Program-made: the position numbers and the translations under genes | Shown: one piece after another, positions 17,414-25,068 of the stretch | Position numbering within the stretch: the first letter of the stretch is position 1 | Layout: each line of letters opens with the position of its first letter | The notes under the pieces: generated by a model | Told to the model about the DNA's origin: nothing | Seen by the model: only the letters and a program-made list of their open reading frames with translations | Databases searched by the model: none | Assembly (NCBI RefSeq): GCF_900091315.1 | Contig: NZ_FLSP01000057.1 | Span: 1 to 55,268, forward strand | Reading direction: 5' to 3' | Source: Streptomyces sp. DI166 | GTDB lineage: Bacteria; Actinomycetota; Actinomycetes; Streptomycetales; Streptomycetaceae | DNA length: 55,268 nt

Positions 17414-17910
17414 TACTGAGCCGCCGCCGGAACCACCGGCGCCGCGATGGACGCCACCGCGGGCGCCACGATCCGTACGTAGTCCTCGGTGGCCATGACC
17501 ACCGAGCGGTCCAGCCGCCCCGCGTTGAAGGCGATCTCCTCGTGGGCCGCGAGGAACTCCTCGTCCACGACGACGGGCAGCGTGCCGGTCAGCGACAGCG
17601 GCGGGATGGTGCCGACCGCGCACCCGGTGAGCTGCTCGGCCAGCTCCGAGGGCGCGAACCCGCCCTTCTTGCCCTCGACGGCGGCGACGACCTTCTTCAG
17701 GTCCGCGCGCCGGTCGCCCGCGAGCACGGCCAGCACCGCCGGCGCCTCGATGCCCTTCACCCGGCACACCAGCGCCTTCGCGCCCTGCGAGACGGTCGTG
17801 CCGCGCACCGAGGCGACCTCCTCGGAGCGCCCCTCGGCCGGGTGCTCGACCACGCGGTACCTGGCCTTCTCACGGTCGAGAAGGTCGACGATCTGCTCAA
17901 AGGGACTCAA
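17413..17910 (-). CDS. YbaK/EbsC-type aminoacyl-tRNA deacylase
   Basis: A 165-residue protein with the YbaK/ProX fold: RYRVVEHPAEGRSEEVASVRG, AKALVCRVKG, VAAVEGKKGGFAPSEL, LTGCAVGTIPPLSL and AFNAGRLDRSVVMATEDYVRI. Members hydrolyse wrongly charged tRNAs (for example Cys- or Ala-tRNA-Pro). It starts at TTG 17910, 6 bases after GGGAGG. That TTG overlaps the TGA of the preceding aldolase gene (TTGA), so translation is coupled. A housekeeping editing enzyme would not need this. In a cluster that may make a non-protein amino acid, a role in removing it from tRNA is plausible but unproven. Confidence 0.85.
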   Translation of the reverse strand: MSPFEQIVDLLDREKARYRVVEHPAEGRSEEVASVRGTTVSQGAKALVCRVKGIEAPAVLAVLAGDRRADLKKVVAAVEGKKGGFAPSELAEQLTGCAVGTIPPLSLTGTLPVVVDEEFLAAHEEIAFNAGRLDRSVVMATEDYVRIVAPAVASIAAPVVPAAAQ

Positions 17911-19772
17911 CTGCGGCCTCCCTGGGCCTGTTCGGGCGTACGGCCACGGAGCGGGGCCGCGTAGCACCGCTCCAGCCGGCTGACGAAGGTGTCGACGAAG
18001 GACGGCGGAGCGTCGGTCCAGGACCGCCAGTCCCGTGTCGCCTCCGCAAGGTACGACATGCGCCGCAGGTGCTTCCAAGTTCCCTCGCCCGTTGCCGCGT
18101 TGACGTCAACGGGGAGGTGTGCGCGCAGGGCCTCCAGATAGTCGGCGTAGACGCCGCTGCCGAAGTTCACCCGGGCGACGCCGTGCGCGGGGAGGGAGGC
18201 GAGGTCGACGCGGGAGAGCGAGGTGCCGCCGTGCACGACCAGGGCGCGGCCGGTGCCGTCCAGCACTTTGGTGAGGGTCTGGACGAGTCCGTGGTCGATC
18301 GCCGCGTACCGGTGCTCGCGCGCGGGCTCGGTGGCGAAGACCTCGTCCCACAGCTCGGTCTTGCGGCGCGCCTTGGCCAGCCTCCGCTCCAGCCACTCCT
18401 TCTCCAGGGCGTCCAGCAGCGGCCGTTGGTACACCGGGACCCGGGCGCGCATCTCCTGGAACACGGCGTCCAGGCGCGGCCCGTCCCCCTCGGTGGTGGC
18501 CCGGCGGGCCAGCGCCGCGAGCAGCCGGTGCTCGGCCGAGTAGCCGGGCAGTCCGGCGTCGTTGAGCTCCTTCTCGACGCTCGCGCACGCCTCGGTGAAG
18601 GCGTGCAGGTCGTCGCCGGTGGCGCGGTCGTCCAGCAGTCCGACCTCGGCGAGCGAGCGGCGGGTGGCGGCGAAGCCGTAGTCGAAGCTGTGGAACTGGC
18701 CCACGTGCGCCCCGATCAGATCGAGGTCGGTGTCCTCGGCGAACCGGGTGAAGTCGCCCGGTGTCGTCTTGTTCCACTTGCGCAGACCCGCGCCGTCGAT
18801 GGAGCCGATCTCGCCCTCGACGAGGACGCCGTAGCGGCGGGCCAGTTCGGTGGCCGCGTTGGTGAACAGCACGTTCTGGTGGAGCGTACGGCCGGACCCG
18901 TCGACCATGACGGAGTCGAACCCGGCCTCGCAGGCGGCCTGGACCACCTCGTAGTCGTCGGCGTGGTCGAGGTGCAGCCGAAGCCGGGAGCCGAGCGCGG
19001 AGTTGAGCCGGTCGACGTCCTGCCGCAGGGTGCGGAAGACCTCGGCGACGGCGGCGGCCGGGCCCCGGCCCACGCTGTCCGCGACGAACAGCAGGGCCTC
19101 CTGCGGCGAGACCTCGCAGTAGACCTCCCGCCGCGTGCGCGCCGAGAGCAGGGCGTACGGCAGCAGCATGGACGGGTGCTTCACATTGAAGTTCGGTACG
19201 GTCCCGGCCCACCGGGCGGGGCGCGCCGCGGCCTCCCCGGCCGGCCGGGAAGCGGGGCGCCGGTTGCGTGCCTCCCAGTGGAACTCGCGCCGCACGCGCT
19301 GCACTTCGGCGAGGAAGCCGGGCAGGTCCGTGTCGCCGGGTGACAGGGTGCGTACCAGCGGGCCGAGGGCGCGGGGGTCCAGGGCCCGGGGGTCCTCGAC
19401 CATGAACACCACGCCGAGCAGCGGGTCGTCCCGGCGCAGCGCCTCGGTGCGGCGCGCCGCCCAGGTCATCGCGGCCAGTCCGCTGACCGGCAGTTCCTCG
19501 CAGACGAACGCCACGGACTGCGCGGCGAGCGTGTCCAGCACCCGCTCGCAGGACAGCCGCTCGTCGGCGATGACCGTCCGCAGCGCCAGCCGCTCGACCA
19601 GGTCCCTCGCCCACTCGGTGTGCCAGACCTCCGCGCTGATGACGGCGTGCGGTACGTCGTTCCGGCGGGGGCGCACGGCCGCGCTCAGCACGCCGGGCAC
19701 TCCGGGTGGAAGGGGAGGCTGAGGGATCAAGGTCCGGGTGCGCCCCTTGTCCCGCGTACTCGTGACGCTCAC
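17907..19772 (-). CDS. Class II fructose-bisphosphate-aldolase-like enzyme with extra N-terminal domain
   Basis: 621 residues. From about residue 190 the chain reads as a class II aldolase: NFNVKHPSMLLPYALLSA, LHLDHADDYEVVQAA (zinc His region, about 264-270), AGFDSVMVDGSGRTLHQNV, GVLVEGEIGSI, IGAHVGQFHSF and a phosphate-binding-like VVHGGTSLSRVDLASL with VNFGSGVYADY. These sites look intact. The first 190 residues form an unrecognised alpha/beta-looking domain (HAVISAEVWHTEWARDL, SVAFVCEELPVSGLAAM) not found in glycolytic aldolases, which are about 350 residues. GTG 19772 has GGGGAGG upstream and overlaps the SHMT-like stop by GTGA. Substrate is unknown. A phosphonate-bearing aldehyde is inference from context. 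Confidence 0.8.
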   Translation of the reverse strand: MSVTSTRDKGRTRTLIPQPPLPPGVPGVLSAAVRPRRNDVPHAVISAEVWHTEWARDLVERLALRTVIADERLSCERVLDTLAAQSVAFVCEELPVSGLAAMTWAARRTEALRRDDPLLGVVFMVEDPRALDPRALGPLVRTLSPGDTDLPGFLAEVQRVRREFHWEARNRRPASRPAGEAAARPARWAGTVPNFNVKHPSMLLPYALLSARTRREVYCEVSPQEALLFVADSVGRGPAAAVAEVFRTLRQDVDRLNSALGSRLRLHLDHADDYEVVQAACEAGFDSVMVDGSGRTLHQNVLFTNAATELARRYGVLVEGEIGSIDGAGLRKWNKTTPGDFTRFAEDTDLDLIGAHVGQFHSFDYGFAATRRSLAEVGLLDDRATGDDLHAFTEACASVEKELNDAGLPGYSAEHRLLAALARRATTEGDGPRLDAVFQEMRARVPVYQRPLLDALEKEWLERRLAKARRKTELWDEVFATEPAREHRYAAIDHGLVQTLTKVLDGTGRALVVHGGTSLSRVDLASLPAHGVARVNFGSGVYADYLEALRAHLPVDVNAATGEGTWKHLRRMSYLAEATRDWRSWTDAPPSFVDTFVSRLERCYAAPLRGRTPEQAQGGRS

Positions 19773-21211
19773 CGGAACACCTCCCCGAGCAGCCGGGCCG
19801 CCGCCGGGGACTCGACGTGGGAGTCGAAGGAGAACGCGAGCCGGTCCAGGGGGTGGGACTGGAGGAGGTCGGCCACCTCGGCGCGCACCGTCGTCGGCTC
19901 GGCGCGGCGCAGGACGACCTTGGCCACCAGGCGGGCCACCTCGCGCATCTCCGTTTCGCGCAGCCCGCGCCTGGTCATCGCCTGGACGCCGAGGCGAAGG
20001 CCGTGCAGGCCGTTGGCGCCCGGTACCTCGATGTTGGTGGTGCGGATGCCGGCGTGCGCCAGGTCGCCGAGGGCCAGGCGCAGCGCGTCGGCGGCCGAGC
20101 CGGTGACGAGGTGCACCTGGTGCGTCTCGGTGAAGCCGAAGGACTCCCCGGAGACCCGTACGCCCTCCTCGTGCAGGGCGTGCGCGAGGGCCTTGGCGTT
20201 GGCGAGGATCTGGCGCGCGTAGTCGTGGCCGTACAGGGCGATCTCGGAGAGGGCCACGTACATCGGCGCGATCAGCTCGGCGTGGGAATTGCTCTGCATC
20301 TGCGGGCAGACCCAGTCCGACACCGCCCTGAGCCTTGGGTGGTCGGCGTCCCGGAAGGCGATGTACGCCTTCTGCGGCCCGGCGATGGTCTTGTGGGTGT
20401 TGCCGTGCACGGCGTCGGCGCCGAGCAGCGTCGGCTGCGGCAGCGCCCCGCCCGCGATCAGCGCGCCGTCGTGGCTGGCGTCGTAGGCGAGGAAGACGCC
20501 CTCGGGCAGCGCGGCCCGGATCTGGGCGAGCGGCTGCCAGCGCAGCTTGAAGGACTGGTCGAGGATGACGAGCTTGATCTCCGGGTGCTCGGCGCACAGC
20601 GTGGCCAGCCGGTCCACGTCGATGAGCAGGGTGCGGTCGACCATCGGCAGGTGGTAGGTGTTGACGCCCGCCGCCGCGGCCAGCGACTCCAGCGCGAAGT
20701 GGCCCCCGTCCTTGTGCGCGAAGTGCACGAAGCCGTCACCGCGCCCGCAGGTGCCCAGCAGTACCGCCTGCTCGGCGACCGAGCCGCCGTTGGGCCGCCA
20801 GTCGAAGGTGGCCGCCTCGAAGAGCTGCCGCCCGATCCCGGTCAGCTTGCCCACCAGGGACGCGTTCGCGCCGGAGTCCGGGAAGGCCCACTCGCCCGCC
20901 TCGGTGGGATACGGCGGGGCGAACTCGTAGAAGCCGCCCTGCAGGGCGCTGCCGAGCATCCGGACCAGCTTGCTCGGGTAGTTCTCGCTGGCCGTGAGGC
21001 TCAGGTGCTGCTCGCGGTAGGTGTTGTCGAGCACGAAGTCCGAGGTGAGCCGCTCCAGCAGGTGCGCCACCCGGTCGTCCGACCACGCCGGGGCGAACAC
21101 CCCGCCGTCGCCGCCGGACGCCTCCTCGATGATTTCCTCGGCCGCCTCCACCGCGGCCTGCGCTCCGTCGTCGACAAGGCCGACACCACTGTCCTGTTCT
21201 GCCGCGCGCAT
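19769..21211 (-). CDS. SHMT-like PLP enzyme (beta-hydroxy amino acid aldolase or transaldolase candidate)
   Basis: 480 residues resembling serine hydroxymethyltransferase. LSLTASENYPSKLVRMLGSA matches the IASENF region, and GNTHKTIAGPQKAYIAF carries the PLP-binding Lys (about 274). ILANAKALAHALHEEGVRV and ETHQVHLVTG follow the family order. It departs from true SHMT around residues 90-130 (YEFAPPYPTEAGEWAFPDSG) and after the Lys, so it is unlikely to be the housekeeping enzyme. Relatives such as threonine aldolases and transaldolases join glycine-derived carbanions to aldehydes. ATG 21211 has a weak GGGG ribosome site. It is the first gene of a coupled operon divergent from the phosphonate operon. 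Confidence 0.82.
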   Translation of the reverse strand: MRAAEQDSGVGLVDDGAQAAVEAAEEIIEEASGGDGGVFAPAWSDDRVAHLLERLTSDFVLDNTYREQHLSLTASENYPSKLVRMLGSALQGGFYEFAPPYPTEAGEWAFPDSGANASLVGKLTGIGRQLFEAATFDWRPNGGSVAEQAVLLGTCGRGDGFVHFAHKDGGHFALESLAAAAGVNTYHLPMVDRTLLIDVDRLATLCAEHPEIKLVILDQSFKLRWQPLAQIRAALPEGVFLAYDASHDGALIAGGALPQPTLLGADAVHGNTHKTIAGPQKAYIAFRDADHPRLRAVSDWVCPQMQSNSHAELIAPMYVALSEIALYGHDYARQILANAKALAHALHEEGVRVSGESFGFTETHQVHLVTGSAADALRLALGDLAHAGIRTTNIEVPGANGLHGLRLGVQAMTRRGLRETEMREVARLVAKVVLRRAEPTTVRAEVADLLQSHPLDRLAFSFDSHVESPAAARLLGEVFR

Positions 21212-21966
21212 GAATCAACCCCGTTGCATGTCGGAAAGAGCTGAAAAGAAATTAAGAAAGGAACTTGAGAAATGAACGAAGCGAGGAGTCGGCTCTCCCG
21301 CACGACGCTGTGCGGGGTTATGCGTCGGACCGGGCCGAACGCTGCCGTCAATGCTCTTCTGCGAGCCTCCCCGATTCTTCGGGCCCCCTGAGGCATCGAC
21401 ACACCGATGGCGCCGAATGTACACGAGGAAGATCAAATTCAGCCCGTCAAATTTCGGACACCCCACCTCCGATCTGACTCAAACCAGATGCACCGAACGC
21501 CGGATTCCGGCCTCTCACACGCCCCGAACCCTCCTCCAATGGGCGAAAACGCGCAGCCGGCCGGGCAGGGCACGAATGCCCCCGAGCCCTCGCCTCCGGG
21601 CACGCGCGCGCATGCGCGTCACGCACGTACACCCGCGTGACCAGCGGCGAAGCCCGTCCCGAGACCGGAACCAGTCCCTCCTACTTGTGTCGATGGCAAC
21701 CGAATTCCGGCACCGGATCCTCATGCCCACTGTTTCAAACATCGATATTGAGTCATTGCGGGGCTCAAATCCATGCAGTGACCACCCACAAGATCACCGA
21801 ACGCCTGACATACCCGAATCGCCCGTTCTGGAATTCGCCTGCTCGCATACTGGAATGTCATTGCGGATTCACCCGGGCGTCATGCAGGATCCGCTCGGTC
21901 GGGGGGCACACAGACGCTCCCCTCCGGGCGTGACCGCGTCCGTGCTTCGCAAAAGAAAGGTCATCC
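21212..21966. promoter_or_regulatory. 755-bp divergent promoter region of the phosphonate cluster
   Basis: No convincing gene lies here, and the short ORFs lack coding bias. Base composition is clearly more AT-rich than the flanking genes, notably at 21240-21285 and 21690-21870. The decamer gtcattgcgg occurs at 21752-21761 and 21857-21866, exactly 105 bases apart, each followed within about 25 bases by atgcag. The region must hold promoters for both the SHMT-like operon and the ppd-pepM operon, and probably regulator sites. No pathway-specific regulator gene is adjacent. Confidence 0.6.
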
Positions 21967-22491
21967 GTGCTGCCCAAGTCATCGTTGGCGGCAGGACCCG
22001 GGACCGAAGTCGCAGAAATCCTGCTGAACGCCTTCGTAACCCGCGGGCATTCCCACTTCACCGGCGTCCCGTGTTCCCTGCTGAAGGGCTTCTTCCGGTT
22101 ACTGGAGGACCCCGGCTGTCCGGCCGCGTACATCCCCGCGCCGCGCGAGGACAGCGCCCTCGGAGTCGCCTCCGGACTCGCCGTGGCGGGCGCCCGGCCC
22201 GTGGTTCTGATGCAGAACTCCGGCCTCGGCTACTCGCTCAACGTCCTCACCTCGTTCAACCTCATCTACGACGTCCATCTGCCGCTCGTGGTCAGCTGGC
22301 GCGGACACGGCGGCAACGACGCCGTCGAGCACGACGTCATCGGACGCGAACTCACCCGGCTGCTCGATGTGTTCGGGCTGCCGTGGACGGTGCTGGACAA
22401 CGCGCACCCCGAGGACTCGGTTGAGGCGTTCCTCAAGCAGTACGACGACGGCCGGAGCACCGCCGTACTGATCGTCCGGGAGGGGATCTAG
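21967..22491 (+). CDS. Phosphonopyruvate decarboxylase, N-terminal (alpha) subunit
   Basis: 174 residues equal to the pyrimidine-binding half of phosphonopyruvate/sulfopyruvate decarboxylase: HFTGVPCSLLKGFFRLLED, PAPREDSALGVASGLAVAGA, VVLMQNSGLGYSLNVLTSF. The usual enzyme is one chain of about 380 residues. Here the TPP-binding half is a separate gene 2 bases downstream, as in methanogen ComDE. The pair would decarboxylate phosphonopyruvate to phosphonoacetaldehyde, the irreversible step that drives PEP mutase. GTG 21967 has AAAGG 7 bases upstream. Codon 45 is TTA (22099-22101), the rare bldA-dependent leucine codon. The chain is somewhat richer in A/T codons at its start than later genes. 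Confidence 0.88.
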   Translation: MLPKSSLAAGPGTEVAEILLNAFVTRGHSHFTGVPCSLLKGFFRLLEDPGCPAAYIPAPREDSALGVASGLAVAGARPVVLMQNSGLGYSLNVLTSFNLIYDVHLPLVVSWRGHGGNDAVEHDVIGRELTRLLDVFGLPWTVLDNAHPEDSVEAFLKQYDDGRSTAVLIVREGI

Positions 22492-22493
22492 CG

Positions 22494-23093
22494 TTGCTGG
22501 ACATCCGTGACGCCCTGGGCGCGCTGCTGGAGCGGGAGCCGGCCGCCCTGACGGTGAGCACCTGCGGCTACATCACGCGCGACGTGTACAACATCCGCGA
22601 CCGTGCCAACCACTTCTACCTCGTCGGCTCCATGGGCATGGCCGCGCCGATCGGGCTCGGCATCGCCCTGGCCCACCCGGACCGCCGGGTGCTGGTGCTG
22701 GACGGCGACGGCTCGTTCGCCATGAACCCGGGCTGTCTGCCGATGATCGCCGAGCACCGGCCGAACCTGGTGCACGTCGTCCTCGACAACGGCGCCCACG
22801 AGAGCACCGGCGGCCAGCGCACCGCCGCCCTCGGCGACCCGGCGGCCATGGCCCTCGCGGCCGGTTACGCCGCCGCCCACACCGTGGACGACCTCGACGG
22901 GCTGGCCGCCCTGGACCTGACCGGCACACCCACGCTGGTGCGGATCCGCTGCGAGCTGCGCGGCCACCCGGCGGGCAAGCGCGTGGAACAGACGCCGCAG
23001 GAGCTGGTGGAACGTTTCCGCACCCACCTGGCGGAGGGCGCCGATGCCCCGTCCGCGGGCCCGTTGACGTCGCACCTGGAAGGAGCCGTGTGA
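22494..23093 (+). CDS. Phosphonopyruvate decarboxylase, C-terminal TPP-binding (beta) subunit
   Basis: 199 residues with the thiamine-diphosphate motif GDGSFAMNPGCL (GDGS at 71-74) ending in the DNG of VVLDNGAHESTGGQ (98-100), preceded by TCGYITRDVYNI and YLVGSMGMAAPIGLGIALA. The last two are characteristic of phosphonopyruvate and sulfopyruvate decarboxylases. It starts at TTG 22494 behind GGAGGGG, 2 bases after the alpha gene, and ends in a GTGA overlap with the aldolase gene. With the alpha subunit it should form the active site at the dimer interface. PEP mutase two genes on makes phosphonopyruvate the likely substrate rather than sulfopyruvate. Confidence 0.9.
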   Translation: MLDIRDALGALLEREPAALTVSTCGYITRDVYNIRDRANHFYLVGSMGMAAPIGLGIALAHPDRRVLVLDGDGSFAMNPGCLPMIAEHRPNLVHVVLDNGAHESTGGQRTAALGDPAAMALAAGYAAAHTVDDLDGLAALDLTGTPTLVRIRCELRGHPAGKRVEQTPQELVERFRTHLAEGADAPSAGPLTSHLEGAV

Positions 23094-24136
23094 AGCCCAC
23101 CCTGCTCGACTGCACCCTGCGCGACGGCGGGAACCAGAACGACTGGCAGTTCACCGCCACCGACGTCCGCACCATCGTCGCCACCCTGGACGCCGCCCGT
23201 GTCGACGTCATCGAGGTCGGCTACCGCGGCGGCTCCGGCAGCAAGGCCAGCGCCACCGCGGGCCCCTCGGCGCACTGCACACCCGAGTACCTCGCCGCGC
23301 TGCCGGACGTGTCCCACGCCGAGCTGGCCGTGATGGTCGTCCCCACCGTGTGCCCGGTCCGGGCCATGGACGACCTGCCCGACAGCCCCGTGTCCATGGT
23401 GCGCGTCGCCGCCTACCCGTGGAACATCGACGGGGTCCCGGAGTACGTCCGCGCCGTGCGCGCCCTCGGCCTGAAGGTCGGCGTCAATCTGATGGCCGTC
23501 AGCTACACCACCGAGGAGCAACTCGCCGAGATCGCCGGGATCGTGGCGGCCGAGGCACCGGACGTCTTCTACATCGCCGACTCCTTCGGCGCGCTCACCC
23601 CGGACGACGTGCGCGGGCGCGTCGAGCTGCTGGCCGAGCGGCTGCCGACTCCGCTCGGCATCCACGCCCACAACAACCTGGGCCTGGCCGCGGCCAACGC
23701 GCTCGCCGGTCTGGACGCGGGCGTGACCTGGCTGGACGCCTCGCTGTGCGCCATGGCGCGGGGCGCCGGGAACCTCGCCACCGAGCAGGCCGCCGCCTTC
23801 CTCACCGCGTGGCCCAAGTACGCCACCCACGCCGATCTGCCGCTGGTCTGCGAGGCCGCCGAGTACGTGGCCGAGCAGGTGCTGCCGCGCCCCATGACGG
23901 TGCGCCGGGCCGAGATCGCCGCCGGGATCAACGACCACCACTTCTACTTCCAGGACCGCATCGACAAGATCAGCGCCCGCCACGGTCTCGATCCGTGGCA
24001 GGTCGGGCGCCGGGTCGGCGCGGCACGCCCGCGCAAGGTCCTCGACGAGACGGTCGAGGACGTGTGCCGGGAACTGGCCGGGGCGACCACCGGCCGCACC
24101 GAGGAAACCGAACGGACCGACGGAGGGGACGCATGA
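23090..24136 (+). CDS. HMGL-like aldolase (4-hydroxy-2-oxovalerate aldolase relative)
   Basis: 348 residues of the HMG-CoA lyase/DmpG TIM-barrel family. LLDCTLRDGGNQNDWQFTA starts the barrel, VDVIEVGYRGGSG follows, and GIHAHNNLGLAAANALAGLD supplies the metal-binding HxH. MARGAGNLATEQ is also typical. The C-terminal communication domain of DmpG is only partly present. Family members make or break aldol bonds between pyruvate- or oxaloacetate-type donors and aldehydes. Here the aldehyde acceptor may be phosphonoacetaldehyde, giving a 4-hydroxy-2-oxo-5-phosphonopentanoate, similar in logic to the rhizocticin aldolase. GTG 23090 overlaps the preceding stop, with AAGGAG before it. Confidence 0.85.
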   Translation: MKPTLLDCTLRDGGNQNDWQFTATDVRTIVATLDAARVDVIEVGYRGGSGSKASATAGPSAHCTPEYLAALPDVSHAELAVMVVPTVCPVRAMDDLPDSPVSMVRVAAYPWNIDGVPEYVRAVRALGLKVGVNLMAVSYTTEEQLAEIAGIVAAEAPDVFYIADSFGALTPDDVRGRVELLAERLPTPLGIHAHNNLGLAAANALAGLDAGVTWLDASLCAMARGAGNLATEQAAAFLTAWPKYATHADLPLVCEAAEYVAEQVLPRPMTVRRAEIAAGINDHHFYFQDRIDKISARHGLDPWQVGRRVGAARPRKVLDETVEDVCRELAGATTGRTEETERTDGGDA

Positions 24137-25068
24137 CCGGGAGCCGACCGCCCCAGCAGGAACCGAACGACCCGACGGCCGGCGCCGCCCGGCGGCTGCG
24201 CGCCGCGCTCGCCGCGCCGCGGCTGGCCCGTGCCATGGGCGCGCACAGCCCGCTCAGCGCCCGCCTCGCCGAGGAGGCCAGCTTCGACGTCGTCTGGTCC
24301 AGCGGACTGGAGATCTCGGCGGCGGCCGGGGTGCCCGACGCCAACATCCTCGCCATGGGCGAATGCCTGGACGCGGCCGCCGACCTCGCCGCCGCCGTGG
24401 ACATCCCGGTCCTCGCGGACTGCGACTCCGGGTTCGGCAACGTCAACAACGTCATCCACATGGTGCGCTCCTACGAGGCGCGCGGCGTGGCCGGCGTGTG
24501 CATCGAGGACAAGCAGTTCCCCAAGCTCAACAGCTTCGTCGAGGGCAACCAGGACCTCGCCCCGCTGGACGACTTCGCGGCCAAGATCCGGGCCGCCGCC
24601 GAGACCCGTACCGACATGGTGGTGGTCGCCCGGCTGGAGGCGCTGATCTCCGGGCAGGGCATGGCGGAGGCGCTGCGCCGGGCCGAGGTGTACGAGCGGG
24701 CCGGGGCGGACGCCCTGCTGATCCACTCCAAGCGCAAGGACCCCGAGGAGGTGTTCGCCTTCCGCGAGTCCTACCGCGGCGACCTCCCGGTGATCGTGGT
24801 GCCGACCACGTACAACCAGGTCACCGTCGAGGAGCTGGAGCAGCGCGGCTTCGCCATGGCGATCTACGCCAACCAGGCGCTGCGCAGCTCGATCCGGGCC
24901 ATGCGGGAGACCCTCACCCGGATCATGCGGGACGGCACCACGCTGAACGTGGAGTCCGAACTCGCCCCGCTCAAGGAGGTCTTCGACCTCCAGCGCATGC
25001 CCCAGATGCTGGAGCAGCAGGAGCGCTACGAGTCCGTCGGACGCGAACTCGCGGAGGCCGCACAGTGA
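24133..25068 (+). CDS. pepM: Phosphoenolpyruvate mutase
   Basis: 311 residues. The isocitrate-lyase-superfamily barrel carries PEP mutase signatures: VVWSSGLEISAAAGVPDAN, LADCDSGFGNVNNV (catalytic Asp region, about 96-98) and the diagnostic EDKQFPKLNSF (Glu125-Ser134), which fits EDKxxxxxNS and separates PEP mutases from other family members. VVARLEALISGQGMAEAL and VVPTTYNQV follow. The enzyme forms the C-P bond by rearranging PEP to phosphonopyruvate and marks nearly all phosphonate pathways. The thermodynamically unfavourable step is pulled by the decarboxylase encoded just upstream. ATG 24133 overlaps the aldolase stop (ATGA). Confidence 0.96.
   Translation: MTGSRPPQQEPNDPTAGAARRLRAALAAPRLARAMGAHSPLSARLAEEASFDVVWSSGLEISAAAGVPDANILAMGECLDAAADLAAAVDIPVLADCDSGFGNVNNVIHMVRSYEARGVAGVCIEDKQFPKLNSFVEGNQDLAPLDDFAAKIRAAAETRTDMVVVARLEALISGQGMAEALRRAEVYERAGADALLIHSKRKDPEEVFAFRESYRGDLPVIVVPTTYNQVTVEELEQRGFAMAIYANQALRSSIRAMRETLTRIMRDGTTLNVESELAPLKEVFDLQRMPQMLEQQERYESVGRELAEAAQ

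Noticed and set aside
21265..21742. Short ORFs in the divergent promoter region
   Set aside because: They lack third-position G/C bias and ribosome binding sites.
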